A DNA stretch of 13,181 nucleotides from a bacterium (GTDB lineage: Bacteria > Hydrothermota > UBA3073 > JACQXS01 > JAUWAR01): the NCBI GenBank assembly GCA_030601965.1, contig JAUWAR010000025.1:1-13181 (forward strand), read 5' to 3'. The notes below the pieces were generated by a model, which was not told where the DNA came from, did not search any database, and worked only from the letters and a program-made list of their open reading frames with translations. This document shows, piece by piece, positions 1 to 6,997 of this stretch (position 1 is its first letter; each line of letters begins with the position of its first letter). The translations under genes were made by a program, and so were the position numbers.

Positions 1-302
1 CAGAAAATAATCGTATTATACATATTGGCAAGGATATTGACCCTCAAAAAGCACAGGGTGAATTTATTGGTCTTGGTAAGTTTTCGGAAAATATATGTCA
101 GGTATTTAGACAGGCATTAGAGGAAGTTGCTGGTAGAGACAGTTTCAAAGAAGACTATTTTGAGTCAGCCCTTCAAATAATGGCTCCTACAATATCACTA
201 ATTGCAGTTGATATAACAGAATTCCCATGTGTTGAGATTGATTTCCCTGAGGATTTGGACAAGGCACAACAGATACTACAGGCGCTGAGGAAATCATATT
301 AA
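1..302 (+). CDS. Nucleotidyltransferase (NTP_transferase fold), C-terminal part
   Basis: This is a partial gene with its 5' end outside the window. Reading from base 3 gives about 99 residues ending in TAA at 300-302. Visible motifs are HIGKDIDPQKAQGEFIGLGK near the start and CVEIDFPEDLDKA near the end. They match the C-terminal half of sugar-nucleotide or phosphocholine cytidylyltransferase-like enzymes, where GE(F/Y)xG is followed by a terminal (W/V)xEIDxPEDLxxA motif whose Asp ligands bind metal. These enzymes transfer a nucleotidyl group to a phosphorylated sugar or alcohol for surface polymer or phosphonolipid synthesis. The substrate cannot be read from this fragment, and the N-terminal GxGxRxxP loop is not visible. 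The gene converges on the HhH gene at 439-2211 across an inverted repeat. Confidence 0.6.
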   Translation, partial: ENNRIIHIGKDIDPQKAQGEFIGLGKFSENICQVFRQALEEVAGRDSFKEDYFESALQIMAPTISLIAVDITEFPCVEIDFPEDLDKAQQILQALRKSY

Positions 303-314
303 AAATCAAAACCA

Positions 315-399
315 AGTAGATTGTAGATAGTAGTCAGTAGATAGGGAAAAAATCTGTCTTTCCCCCTCCCTATCTACCATCTACTCGCTACTACCTACT
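315..399. repeat. Imperfect inverted repeat of AGTAG/GTAGATAG words, possible bidirectional terminator
   Basis: The left arm (315-346) and right arm (366-399) are imperfect reverse complements built from the words AGTAG, GTAGATAG and TAGGG. The right arm runs into a short T tract. The hairpin lies between two convergent genes, so it could end transcription from both sides. It belongs to the same class of short-word repeats seen elsewhere in the window. The rest of the gap (303-438) is AT-rich with TTTTGCATTTTGAT-like words and no further gene. Confidence 0.6.
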
Positions 400-438
400 T
401 TTTGCAATTTTACATTTTGATTTTTGCATTTTGATATT

Positions 439-2211
439 TTATCTGTAACTTACCTGTATCCCATATTTTGATACTGCATCTTGGTCCTTTTTCTCCTGCC
501 TGCTGTATTTTATTTCCAGTTTTATGTGTTTGGTAATCTTATTTCTTAATAGAATAAAATATCTTATTCCTGTTTCAGATAAAGGGATATTCGTAAGTAG
601 TCCATATAGGTCTGGTTCATATTCATAAATAGAGGTTTCACCATCAAAAATAATATACCTTCCTTGAATAGTAAGCCTATCAAAAGGTTCATATTTAGTA
701 TCAACATATATGAGTTCCTCCTTTGAGGTAAATTCTTCTTCTTTATAAAAAGACTGGTCATATCTTAATCTTATAGAGAGATTTGACGCTTTGGTGTCAT
801 ACTGAAATCGTATGCCTTGTCGCTCACCTTTATGTTTATATTGAAAAGTAAAAACCAAAGAAGGATGAGGATTATATCTGAATTGTATCCTTGCCTCTTG
901 TTTATAAGAACAGTTATCATCAGGGTCTATTCTTCCATGGGTTATAATATCAAAATAGGCACTAATATTTATATTTTTTACAGGTCTATAATCAATCTTG
1001 TTAAAATATCCTTTTTCATTCCTGTTTTTTCTATTATCACAAAACCCCATACCTAAAGGGCTTAAGAAAGAGGGAGAATAGTCTCTCAGGAGGGAGGTAA
1101 AAATAACAGGTTTCTTTTTGTAAGATAGACCTATAATTTTACCACTACCTTTTATATTCCCATAAAAAGAAAAAGCAATTTCACTGAAGACATTCAGATT
1201 AAAGAGGCTTGTCTCATAGTCTATTCCCATAAGAGACAAAGGACTATCTTCTATATTCTGCCAGTTCCGATAACTTCTGTAACCCGTGGTACCAATGCCT
1301 TTATATCTAATTCTTGCTCCATAAAGTGTTTCTTTTATCTTATCTTTTCGTGCAAGTTTATTTTCATCAGAATGATATAAATAATCATATTTTGTGGCAA
1401 AAAGCAGACTATCTGGACTTACTTCAGAAGTTCTATCCCTCGGCTCCTTAGAGAAGAAAAGAAAACACTGAATCTTCTTTATGAATGATTCAATTGCAAT
1501 TCCACAAAGGGAGTGATTCTCGTTTCCTGCTGATCTATAAGGTCTTATACCTCTGTTATGCCCACTAAACGATTTTGATAGTTTCATTATAGACCAGGGA
1601 GATGAAAGCAGGAGTCCTTGTGCAAATTCAAGTTCATAATGTCCAACTGAGAGTTTATCTATAAATTTATCAAATTTAATTTCTCCATAAACTCTCCAGA
1701 AATCAGCATAGCTTTTCTCAAAATAGTCCTTTTCTGTCAAGAGACTCAAAAAATATCGTCTGTAATTCATTTTTAGGCTATTATACTGTTTTATTGGGTC
1801 TCCAAATTTATGTTTCTCTTCAATTTTTTCTATCATTCTTGCGTAGAATTTTACATCTAATGGCTTTGTTTTGACAGGCTGGATATTATATATTTTAGGC
1901 TCTATTTTAATATAGGAATGAATCTTTTCAAAGAGTGCTCTTGATATTTTTGTTGTCTTCTTGAAATGTTCAAGGGTTTTAAAACTTCCAAGATTATCAC
2001 GCTTCTTGATAATCTTTTCTGCAAGAGTTTTATTTATCCAGGGTATTTTTTGGAGTTCAAATTTATCTGCTTTGTTAATATCAATTGGAGTTTGCTTGAG
2101 TTCTATAAGTTCTTCTATTTCTGCAAAGGATTCTTTACCCTCAATTATCTCTTCGGGCTCTTCTTCAAAATTGGAGAATAAAGTGAGAAAGAGGAGGGGT
2201 GCAAGCCACAT
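439..2211 (-). CDS. Secreted helix-hairpin-helix (ComEA-like) protein with long beta-rich C-terminus
   Basis: This is a 590-residue protein. A short hydrophobic N-terminus (MWLAPLLFLTLFSN) looks like an export signal, and an acidic segment follows (residues about 16-40). Residues about 42-102 form a double helix-hairpin-helix unit with the ComEA-like core DINKADKFELQKIPWINK, then LAEKIIKKRDNLGSFKTLEHF. In known proteins this fold binds DNA non-specifically. The remaining ~480 residues are rich in alternating aromatic/polar strands (for example RIQFRYNPHPSLVFTFQYKH) and end in QVSYR, like an outer-membrane barrel. Large HhH-plus-barrel proteins of this type occur in Bacteroidota-like lineages and are uncharacterised. 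The start ATG directly abuts the aminotransferase stop (TAAATG on the minus strand), so it is probably translationally coupled. DNA binding or uptake at the cell surface is an inference only. Confidence 0.7.
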   Translation of the reverse strand: MWLAPLLFLTLFSNFEEEPEEIIEGKESFAEIEELIELKQTPIDINKADKFELQKIPWINKTLAEKIIKKRDNLGSFKTLEHFKKTTKISRALFEKIHSYIKIEPKIYNIQPVKTKPLDVKFYARMIEKIEEKHKFGDPIKQYNSLKMNYRRYFLSLLTEKDYFEKSYADFWRVYGEIKFDKFIDKLSVGHYELEFAQGLLLSSPWSIMKLSKSFSGHNRGIRPYRSAGNENHSLCGIAIESFIKKIQCFLFFSKEPRDRTSEVSPDSLLFATKYDYLYHSDENKLARKDKIKETLYGARIRYKGIGTTGYRSYRNWQNIEDSPLSLMGIDYETSLFNLNVFSEIAFSFYGNIKGSGKIIGLSYKKKPVIFTSLLRDYSPSFLSPLGMGFCDNRKNRNEKGYFNKIDYRPVKNINISAYFDIITHGRIDPDDNCSYKQEARIQFRYNPHPSLVFTFQYKHKGERQGIRFQYDTKASNLSIRLRYDQSFYKEEEFTSKEELIYVDTKYEPFDRLTIQGRYIIFDGETSIYEYEPDLYGLLTNIPLSETGIRYFILLRNKITKHIKLEIKYSRQEKKDQDAVSKYGIQVSYR

Positions 2212-3372
2212 TTAATAGTAGATAAGAAATTTTTCTAATCTTCTAATCGCCTCTTTTATCCTATCCTCCTTTAGCGTAAGAGAAAATCTTGCATAGTCTT
2301 TACCATATTCACCAAAACCAATGCCTGGCGCTACTATTATGTCTAACTTCTGTAGAAGCACTTTCGGGAAATCCTTGTCACAATATCTATCAGGAATCCG
2401 TGCCCATACATAAAATGTTGCCTTTGGTTTTGCTACTTTCCAACCCATTTTATTTAATCCATCTACTAAAATATCTCTCCTTTTCTGATATGTCTCTTTA
2501 ATGGCAGGCATATCATTTCTTAATGCAGAAATACCTGCATATTGAATAGGTTGAAATATACCCGAATCTATATTTAACTTTACAGTTTTTAATCTCCAAA
2601 TAATCTTTCTATTACCAGCCGCAAAGCCTATTCTCCAACCTGCCATATTATAAGTCTTTGATAAAGAATAATATTCAACACCAATATCCTTTGCCCCTTG
2701 TATTTGTAGGAAACTTGGTGCCTCATAATCGTCAAAACAAATATCAGCATATATACACTCATGACACACTGCAATATTATATTTTTTTGCAAATTTGACT
2801 ACATCTTCAAAAAATGCCTTTTCAACTGTCCCGGCAGTGGGATTATTGGGATAATTTAAAAACATTAGTCTTGCTTTTTTAGCGACTTCTTCATCAATAC
2901 TGGATAAATCAGGAACAAATCCATTCTCCTCAAGAAGAGGCATCCTGTATATCTCACCATCAGATAATAATGTAACTGCAAAATAGAATGGGTAACAAGG
3001 GTCAGGTACTAAAACTATGTCACCCACATCAACTAATGCAGTGCATATATGTGCTAATCCTTCTTTTGCCCCTATAAGTGGAAGTATCTCGGTTTCGGGG
3101 TCCAGGTCTACATTGAACCTTTTCTTATAAAATCTACTTGCCTCTTCTCTGAATTCAGATAATCCACGAGTTCTTGGATACCTGTGATTTAGAGGGTCTT
3201 TTGCTGTTCTGCACAACTCTTCAATAACATATTGTGGAGGAGGCATATCAGGGTCTCCCATACCAAAGTCTATTATGTCAACACCCTTTTGTAACTTCTC
3301 ATCCTTTATACTCTCTAATTCTGAAAAGACATCCTGGTTTAATCTCTTTAAGCGATTACTTATAAAATTCAT
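2212..3372 (-). CDS. dapL: LL-diaminopimelate aminotransferase-like class I PLP aminotransferase
   Basis: This 386-residue protein has the normal length for fold-type I aminotransferases. The sequence tracks DapL: GMGDPDMPPP near residue 37, NHRYPRTRGLSEFR around 62-75, LIGAKEGLAH around 99-108, NYPNNPT at 173-179, and the Schiff-base lysine K239 in YSLSKTYNMAGWRIGF. DapL makes LL-diaminopimelate from tetrahydrodipicolinate and glutamate in one step, feeding lysine and peptidoglycan. Related aspartate or alanine aminotransferases remain possible. An oddity is that the residue that should be the PLP-pyridine Asp (three before Y208) is Glu205 (CHECIY). The gene lies 65 nt downstream of ftcD and abuts the HhH gene, which suggests an operon. 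No clear Shine-Dalgarno precedes the ATG. Confidence 0.78.
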   Translation of the reverse strand: MNFISNRLKRLNQDVFSELESIKDEKLQKGVDIIDFGMGDPDMPPPQYVIEELCRTAKDPLNHRYPRTRGLSEFREEASRFYKKRFNVDLDPETEILPLIGAKEGLAHICTALVDVGDIVLVPDPCYPFYFAVTLLSDGEIYRMPLLEENGFVPDLSSIDEEVAKKARLMFLNYPNNPTAGTVEKAFFEDVVKFAKKYNIAVCHECIYADICFDDYEAPSFLQIQGAKDIGVEYYSLSKTYNMAGWRIGFAAGNRKIIWRLKTVKLNIDSGIFQPIQYAGISALRNDMPAIKETYQKRRDILVDGLNKMGWKVAKPKATFYVWARIPDRYCDKDFPKVLLQKLDIIVAPGIGFGEYGKDYARFSLTLKEDRIKEAIRRLEKFLIYY

Positions 3373-3394
3373 CTTATTCAGAGTAATACATATA

Positions 3395-3419
3395 TCGGGA
3401 CTGGAAAGTCCCTCCTACA
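3395..3419 (-). repeat. Half copy of palindromic element C (also in leuS)
   Basis: These 25 bases are the exact reverse complement of 11071-11095 inside leuS. They contain the complete hairpin GGGACT-TTCC-AGTCCC plus the left outer arm TGTAGGA. Only the first half of the 62-nt element is present. It sits in the ftcD-dapL spacer. Confidence 0.85.
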
Positions 3420-3420
3420 C

Positions 3421-3448
3421 ATCTCATATCGCATATCTCATATCTTTT
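3421..3448. repeat. 7-nt word array (ATCTCAT x4, degenerate)
   Basis: Four consecutive 7-mers are seen: ATCTCAT, ATCGCAT, ATCTCAT, ATCTTTT. The array covers the 3' end of ftcD, and the TGA stop (3438-3440 on the minus strand) lies within the third unit. The repeat therefore sets the C-terminus of that protein. Confidence 0.7.
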
Positions 3449-5108
3449 TTCTCACTATCTCCATTATCTCCTGTACAAGTTTCTCTTTCTCGGCTCTTAT
3501 CTCCTCTGATTTTTTCTTAATATCTTCTTTAAACTTCTCGTCTTTCAAACCTTTAAGATTTATGAGCACATTTAGATATGCAGATTCAATTCCAGCCTTT
3601 GCACAAAGAGCAGAGCAACCTGCATCAGATACTGCATTTATATTGCCTATCTCTGCGGCCTCTTTTGCAAGGTCTAATACATCCCTTGACCGTGACATCA
3701 CCTCCAGAGGTACAAATATCGCCCCCTTTGTTGCCTCCTGTATAGCATCTTCTCTCGCTTTTATCTGCTCATCAGTCTTTTTTGGCATCCTGAATGTATC
3801 CATCAATCTATTAAACGCCTCTGTGTCTTTATCTATAAGTGCAACTAACTCATCCTTGAGTTTTTGTGCCTTTATAGCAGCTTCTTTCATCTTATCAAAA
3901 TAGTCTTTATAACCTTTTTTGCCAACTGTAAGATTGGCTACCATCCCTGCAAGTCCTGCCGCAAGACTACCTACAAGTGCCGCTACACTTCCACCACCTG
4001 GTGCAGGTGAATCTGAGGAGAGTTCATCCACAAATTCCCATATCCTTTTTTCTGATAAGGGTCCCCTTTTTGCCAGACACCTATATTCAATAATCTTTTC
4101 ATCCGGGTCAAATTTACTAACCTCGCTCATTCCCATAGACTGAACTGCTACTCGGATGAGTTCAGGTTCAGGCACACCGGGCGATTTACCCTGTTTCTCT
4201 AAATAATATCTTCCTGCCATAAGCATTGCCTCTTTTGGAATAAGACCCACAAGTTCAGAACCTGTAACCCTTAATCCTAAATTTTCTGCCTCTTTTTTGC
4301 ACTCCTCAAATGCTATATGCGGAGGAGTAATCTTATAATTAGTAAGATTTATGGATACCTGAGCCATCTTATACTCATCAATATACCATCCCACTCCCTT
4401 TGTCGCCTTCAGAATTCCAGGAACTTTGATTGTTTTGCCATCCTTGTCTCTTATTATATTACCATCTTTATCCATTTTTGCCCTACCTGCCTCTCTGATA
4501 TTAAGGGCAATTTCCCGAGCAAGTTTCCTGTCCTTGGTATTTAAATTCACATTATAGGCAATAAGAAACTCCCTTGCACCTATAATTGTTGCACCTGATT
4601 TTGTATTAAGCTCTGCAGGTCCATAATCTGGCAGACAATTAGGGTCTTTTAATTTCTCTTTTAATCCTTCATATTCACCTTTTCTTACATCTGCAAGGTT
4701 CTTTCTGTCCTCTTTTTTTGCAGCGTATTCGTAAAGATAGACAGGGATTTCAAGTTCATCACCAACTCTCTTGCCAAGTCTATTTGCAAGTTCTATACAG
4801 TCATCCATAGTTACACCAGCAACAGGTGCAAAAGGACATACATCACACGCACCCATCCTTGGATGTGCTCCCGTATGTTTAGACATATCTATAAGTTCTG
4901 ATGCCCTTTTAATCGCATTAAATGCAGCTTCAACAACGCTATCGGGATTGCCAGCAAATGTCACCACGGTGCGATTTGTTGCCTTTCCAGGGTCAACATC
5001 AAGAAGTGTTGCCCCTTCTGTCTCCTCTATAGTCTTTGTGATACTATCAATAATATTTTTATTTCTACCTTCACTAAAATTTGGAATACATTCAACAATC
5101 CTTGACAT
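3438..5108 (-). CDS. ftcD: Bifunctional glutamate formimidoyltransferase / formimidoyltetrahydrofolate cyclodeaminase
   Basis: This 556-residue protein has the same two-domain order as animal FTCD (about 541 residues). Residues 1-~330 are the formiminotransferase part (CIPNFSEGRN at 7-16; SKHTGAHPRMGACD with His82, the position of the catalytic histidine in pig FTCD). After a linker, the cyclodeaminase helical domain begins near 365 with SSDSPAPGGGSVAALVGSLA, followed by DKDTEAFNRLMDTFRMP. The enzyme moves the formimino group of N-formiminoglutamate (from histidine breakdown) to tetrahydrofolate, then releases ammonia to give 5,10-methenyl-THF. It is cytoplasmic. No other hut gene is visible in the window. 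AGGGGGT lies at a suitable distance upstream of the ATG. It is the first gene of a probable minus-strand operon with dapL and the HhH gene. The stop codon is provided by a word repeat. Confidence 0.95.
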   Translation of the reverse strand: MSRIVECIPNFSEGRNKNIIDSITKTIEETEGATLLDVDPGKATNRTVVTFAGNPDSVVEAAFNAIKRASELIDMSKHTGAHPRMGACDVCPFAPVAGVTMDDCIELANRLGKRVGDELEIPVYLYEYAAKKEDRKNLADVRKGEYEGLKEKLKDPNCLPDYGPAELNTKSGATIIGAREFLIAYNVNLNTKDRKLAREIALNIREAGRAKMDKDGNIIRDKDGKTIKVPGILKATKGVGWYIDEYKMAQVSINLTNYKITPPHIAFEECKKEAENLGLRVTGSELVGLIPKEAMLMAGRYYLEKQGKSPGVPEPELIRVAVQSMGMSEVSKFDPDEKIIEYRCLAKRGPLSEKRIWEFVDELSSDSPAPGGGSVAALVGSLAAGLAGMVANLTVGKKGYKDYFDKMKEAAIKAQKLKDELVALIDKDTEAFNRLMDTFRMPKKTDEQIKAREDAIQEATKGAIFVPLEVMSRSRDVLDLAKEAAEIGNINAVSDAGCSALCAKAGIESAYLNVLINLKGLKDEKFKEDIKKKSEEIRAEKEKLVQEIMEIVRKKI

Positions 5109-5142
5109 AATACCCCCTGTTAAATGCTAAATTACAGATACT

Positions 5143-5220
5143 AAGATCTAAAGATCTAAAGATCTAAAAATCTAAAAATTAAATGATCTTTTGATCTTTG
5201 GATATTTCAATCTTTCGATT
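5143..5220. repeat. 8-nt word array AAGATCTA x4 with inverted words
   Basis: AAGATCTA is present at 5143, 5151 and 5159, with AAAATCTA at 5167. These are followed by inverted words (GATCTT at 5185 and 5193, then ATCTTTCGAT), so the block can fold on itself. From 5221 to 5260 there are further ATTTAGAATTT/ATTCATAATTC words. The block lies in the predicted ftcD leader between the divergent ftcD and cca genes and contains no gene. Confidence 0.75.
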
Positions 5221-5246
5221 TTACTTTAGAAATTTAGAATTTATAA

Positions 5247-5275
5247 TTCATAATTCTATTATCACTCCCTGTCAA
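5247..5275 (-). promoter_or_regulatory. Predicted sigma70-type promoter of ftcD operon
   Basis: On the minus strand TTGACA (5275-5270) is followed after 17 nt by TATGAA (5252-5247). The transcript would start near 5240, leaving a leader of about 130 nt that crosses the AAGATCTA array. This is inferred from sequence only. Confidence 0.5.
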
Positions 5276-5300
5276 GAAAAAATTGGAGAGTATTATTTTA

Positions 5301-5337
5301 TTGACAAATAGGAGTTAATCCGTAAGGATTTTATGAT
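5301..5337 (+). promoter_or_regulatory. Possible cca promoter (-35 box), overlapped by repeat element A1
   Basis: A perfect TTGACA lies at 5301-5306, divergent from the ftcD -35 box. At 17-nt spacing there is only AAGGAT (5324-5329). A better TATGAT at 5332-5337 is 25 nt away. Repeat element A1 begins at 5311 and occupies the spacer and -10 zone, so it may have altered or supplied part of the promoter. Confidence 0.3.
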
Positions 5338-5361
5338 ATGAAAGGCTCACGCCTTAACTCC
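5311..5361. repeat. Palindromic three-way-junction element A, copy 1
   Basis: The outer stem is GGAGTT (5311-5316) with AACTCC (5356-5361). The first hairpin is AATCC-GTAA-GGATT (5317-5330) and the second is AAGGC-TCAC-GCCTT (5342-5355), separated by an 11-nt linker (5331-5341). The linker holds the ATG at 5338. A second copy lies at 7837-7882, where one T-A pair of the first hairpin is a C-G pair, a compensatory change. Confidence 0.85.
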
Positions 5362-6780
5362 AAAATGCAGAATTTAATTAAATTACTTGCCCCATTCAGG
5401 GATGCACTTCTTGAAGCCGATAAAATCTATATTGTAGGAGGAGCAATAAGAGATGCTATACTTGGCAAGGAGACTAATGACTTTGATTTTGCAGTATCTG
5501 GCAAAGGAATTGAATTTGCAAAAAGATTCGCCAAAGGAATAGGTGGAAAATTTGTCCTTCTGGATGAGGAAGAAGATGAAGCCAGAGTTGTGTATAAAGA
5601 GGCTCGCCTCGTAGTGCAAAATGAGATAACTTTTGATTTTAACGGGATGGATGATATAGAAGACGACCTCTCACAAAGAGATTTCACAATAAACGCAATG
5701 GCTATGGATGTGAGGCTCATGTATAATTCAGAATTCAGAATTCAGAATTCAGAATTCAGAGTAATTGACCCTTATAACGGCGCGGAAGACATCAAGAATA
5801 GGATTATAAGAATGATAAATAAAGAGAATTTAAGAAAAGACCCCTTGAGAATTCTTCGTGCTTTCAGACTTTCCTCTACACTTGGATTTGAAATAGAAAG
5901 TAATACACTAAAAGTGCTCAATAGACTTTCTAAATTACTCCCAAATGTTGCAGCTGAAAGAATTAGGAACGAGTTATTCCTTATCCTGAATTGTGCGTCT
6001 TCTTATACGATTCTCTCTTCTATGGCTTCTCTTAAAATATTAGATATAATTATCAAAGAGATGCATCCGATGAGAAAAATAAAATCAGTTCAGAGTGCTA
6101 AAGTTGCCTTCGGCAAATCAGAGAATCTCCTTGACCACAGTCTCCTTACTGTTAGAGAAATTGAACAAACTCATTGGTCTAATGAAATAACGGCAAGATT
6201 TTTCAAAGAAAAAGGCACTCTTTTGAAACTTGCCGCTCTTATTCATGATATAGGTAAGCCATCCTGTTATATAAAAAAAGACGATGGAAGTGTTCACTTC
6301 TATGGTCATGAAGCAAGAGGTGTAGAATTATTAGAGAATATCAAGGAGGAACTAAAACTCTCGAACAAAGAAACTCAAGTATTGAAAGTTCTTATAGCCT
6401 ATCATATGAGACCTCATCTTCTCGCGTCTTCAAAAGATTATTCTGACAAAGCCATATGGAGACTTGTAAGAGACGCTGGTGATGAAACCCCAGGACTTCT
6501 GATGCTTGCACAGGGAGATGCACTTGCATCCTCTGGAAAAGATATAGAAGATCTCAATAAAGTCATAAAAAAGGCACTCTCTATCTATTCTAACACAAGA
6601 GAACCAAAATTCAAAAGGCTTATATCCGGGGACGACCTAATAAAAATAGGGTTCACACCTGGTCCAATTTTCAAGAAGATTCTTAAAAAGATAGAGGAAG
6701 CACAAATTGAAGGGAAACTCAAAACTAAACAAGAGGCAATCACTTTTGTTAAAAATCAATTTATACTTGACAAATTTTAA
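5338..6780 (+). CDS. cca: CCA tRNA nucleotidyltransferase / poly(A) polymerase family protein with HD domain
   Basis: This 480-residue class II nucleotidyltransferase matures tRNA 3' ends (CCA or part of it) in the cytoplasm. Seen in order are YIVGGAIRD (residues about 31-39), the metal-binding D48xD50 in NDFDFAV, RDFTINAMAMD near 113, VIDPYNGAEDI near 143, DPLRILRAFR near 170, and AERIRNE. A C-terminal HD domain follows, with H303-D304 in IHDIGKP and YGHEARG. CCA-, CC- or A-adding specificity cannot be told. The ATG at 5338 lies inside repeat element A1, so its first ~8 codons are repeat-derived. The ATG at 5365 (MQNLIKLLAPF) is a plausible original start. Neither has a convincing Shine-Dalgarno. 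A 35-nt AATTCAG array adds about 12 residues between DVRL and VIDP. An intrinsic terminator follows at 6900-6930. Confidence 0.9.
   Translation: MKGSRLNSKMQNLIKLLAPFRDALLEADKIYIVGGAIRDAILGKETNDFDFAVSGKGIEFAKRFAKGIGGKFVLLDEEEDEARVVYKEARLVVQNEITFDFNGMDDIEDDLSQRDFTINAMAMDVRLMYNSEFRIQNSEFRVIDPYNGAEDIKNRIIRMINKENLRKDPLRILRAFRLSSTLGFEIESNTLKVLNRLSKLLPNVAAERIRNELFLILNCASSYTILSSMASLKILDIIIKEMHPMRKIKSVQSAKVAFGKSENLLDHSLLTVREIEQTHWSNEITARFFKEKGTLLKLAALIHDIGKPSCYIKKDDGSVHFYGHEARGVELLENIKEELKLSNKETQVLKVLIAYHMRPHLLASSKDYSDKAIWRLVRDAGDETPGLLMLAQGDALASSGKDIEDLNKVIKKALSIYSNTREPKFKRLISGDDLIKIGFTPGPIFKKILKKIEEAQIEGKLKTKQEAITFVKNQFILDKF
5725..5759 (+). repeat. 7-nt tandem array AATTCAG x5 inside cca
   Basis: Five exact copies of AATTCAG run without a break and are translated as NSEFRIQNSEFR. 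Because the unit is 7 nt, the reading frame rotates from copy to copy. The downstream cca frame is nevertheless intact. The insertion falls at the turn just before the conserved VIDPYNG motif. Confidence 0.95.
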
Positions 6781-6851
6781 TCCATTGATTATCTTATTAT
6801 TACCAATGAAAACTATTACCCTAAAACCCTCTTTTAAAAGTATCTTAATTA

Positions 6852-6861
6852 CCCCCCCCCC
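6852..6861 (+). other. Homopolymer tract of ten C
   Basis: Ten consecutive C bases occur in the otherwise AT-rich 217-nt spacer after cca. Such tracts slip during replication and sequencing. No gene or promoter can be firmly tied to it. The spacer also holds the terminator at 6900-6930 and the ribosome binding site of the next gene. Confidence 0.6.
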
Positions 6862-6899
6862 GAAGTCGTAAGTCCTTATGTAACAAGAACTTATACACT

Positions 6900-6930
6900 A
6901 CCAGTGTCTTATTATAGGACTGGTTTTTTT
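6900..6930 (+). terminator. Intrinsic terminator downstream of cca
   Basis: The stem ACCAGT(g)TC pairs with GGACTGGT across an 8-nt loop and is followed by seven T (6924-6930). It separates cca from the accessory genes starting at 6998. Confidence 0.7.
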
Positions 6931-6997
6931 ATATTCTTATGCACTTTATTGTTTCATTTTTGATATGTGAAAATTTTTAGAAAGGAGGTAAGATAAT

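Noticed and set aside
3562..3903. Plus-strand open frame within ftcD
   Set aside because: It is the antisense of the conserved cyclodeaminase domain and has no ribosome site or motif. It is a shadow of ftcD.
5143..5220. CRISPR-like array
   Set aside because: Units are only 7-8 nt and contiguous with no spacers, and no cas genes are nearby. The same holds for the other word arrays.
5311..5361. tRNA gene or integron attC site
   Set aside because: The cloverleaf-like fold lacks tRNA D/T-loop and acceptor features. The core words do not fit the GTTRRRY/RYYYAAC consensus, and no integrase is present.
5306..5366. Target-site duplication flanking element A1 (AAATA / AAAAT)
   Set aside because: The match is imperfect, the region is A-rich, and copy 2 shows no similar flank. 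It is not evidence of transposition.
5599..6116. Small hairpins GAGGC-TC-GCCTC (5599-5610) and TTGCC-TTC-GGCAA (6104-6116) inside cca
   Set aside because: They are single 5-bp stems without an outer stem or second hairpin, and they recur nowhere else in the window. They could be chance or decayed modules.
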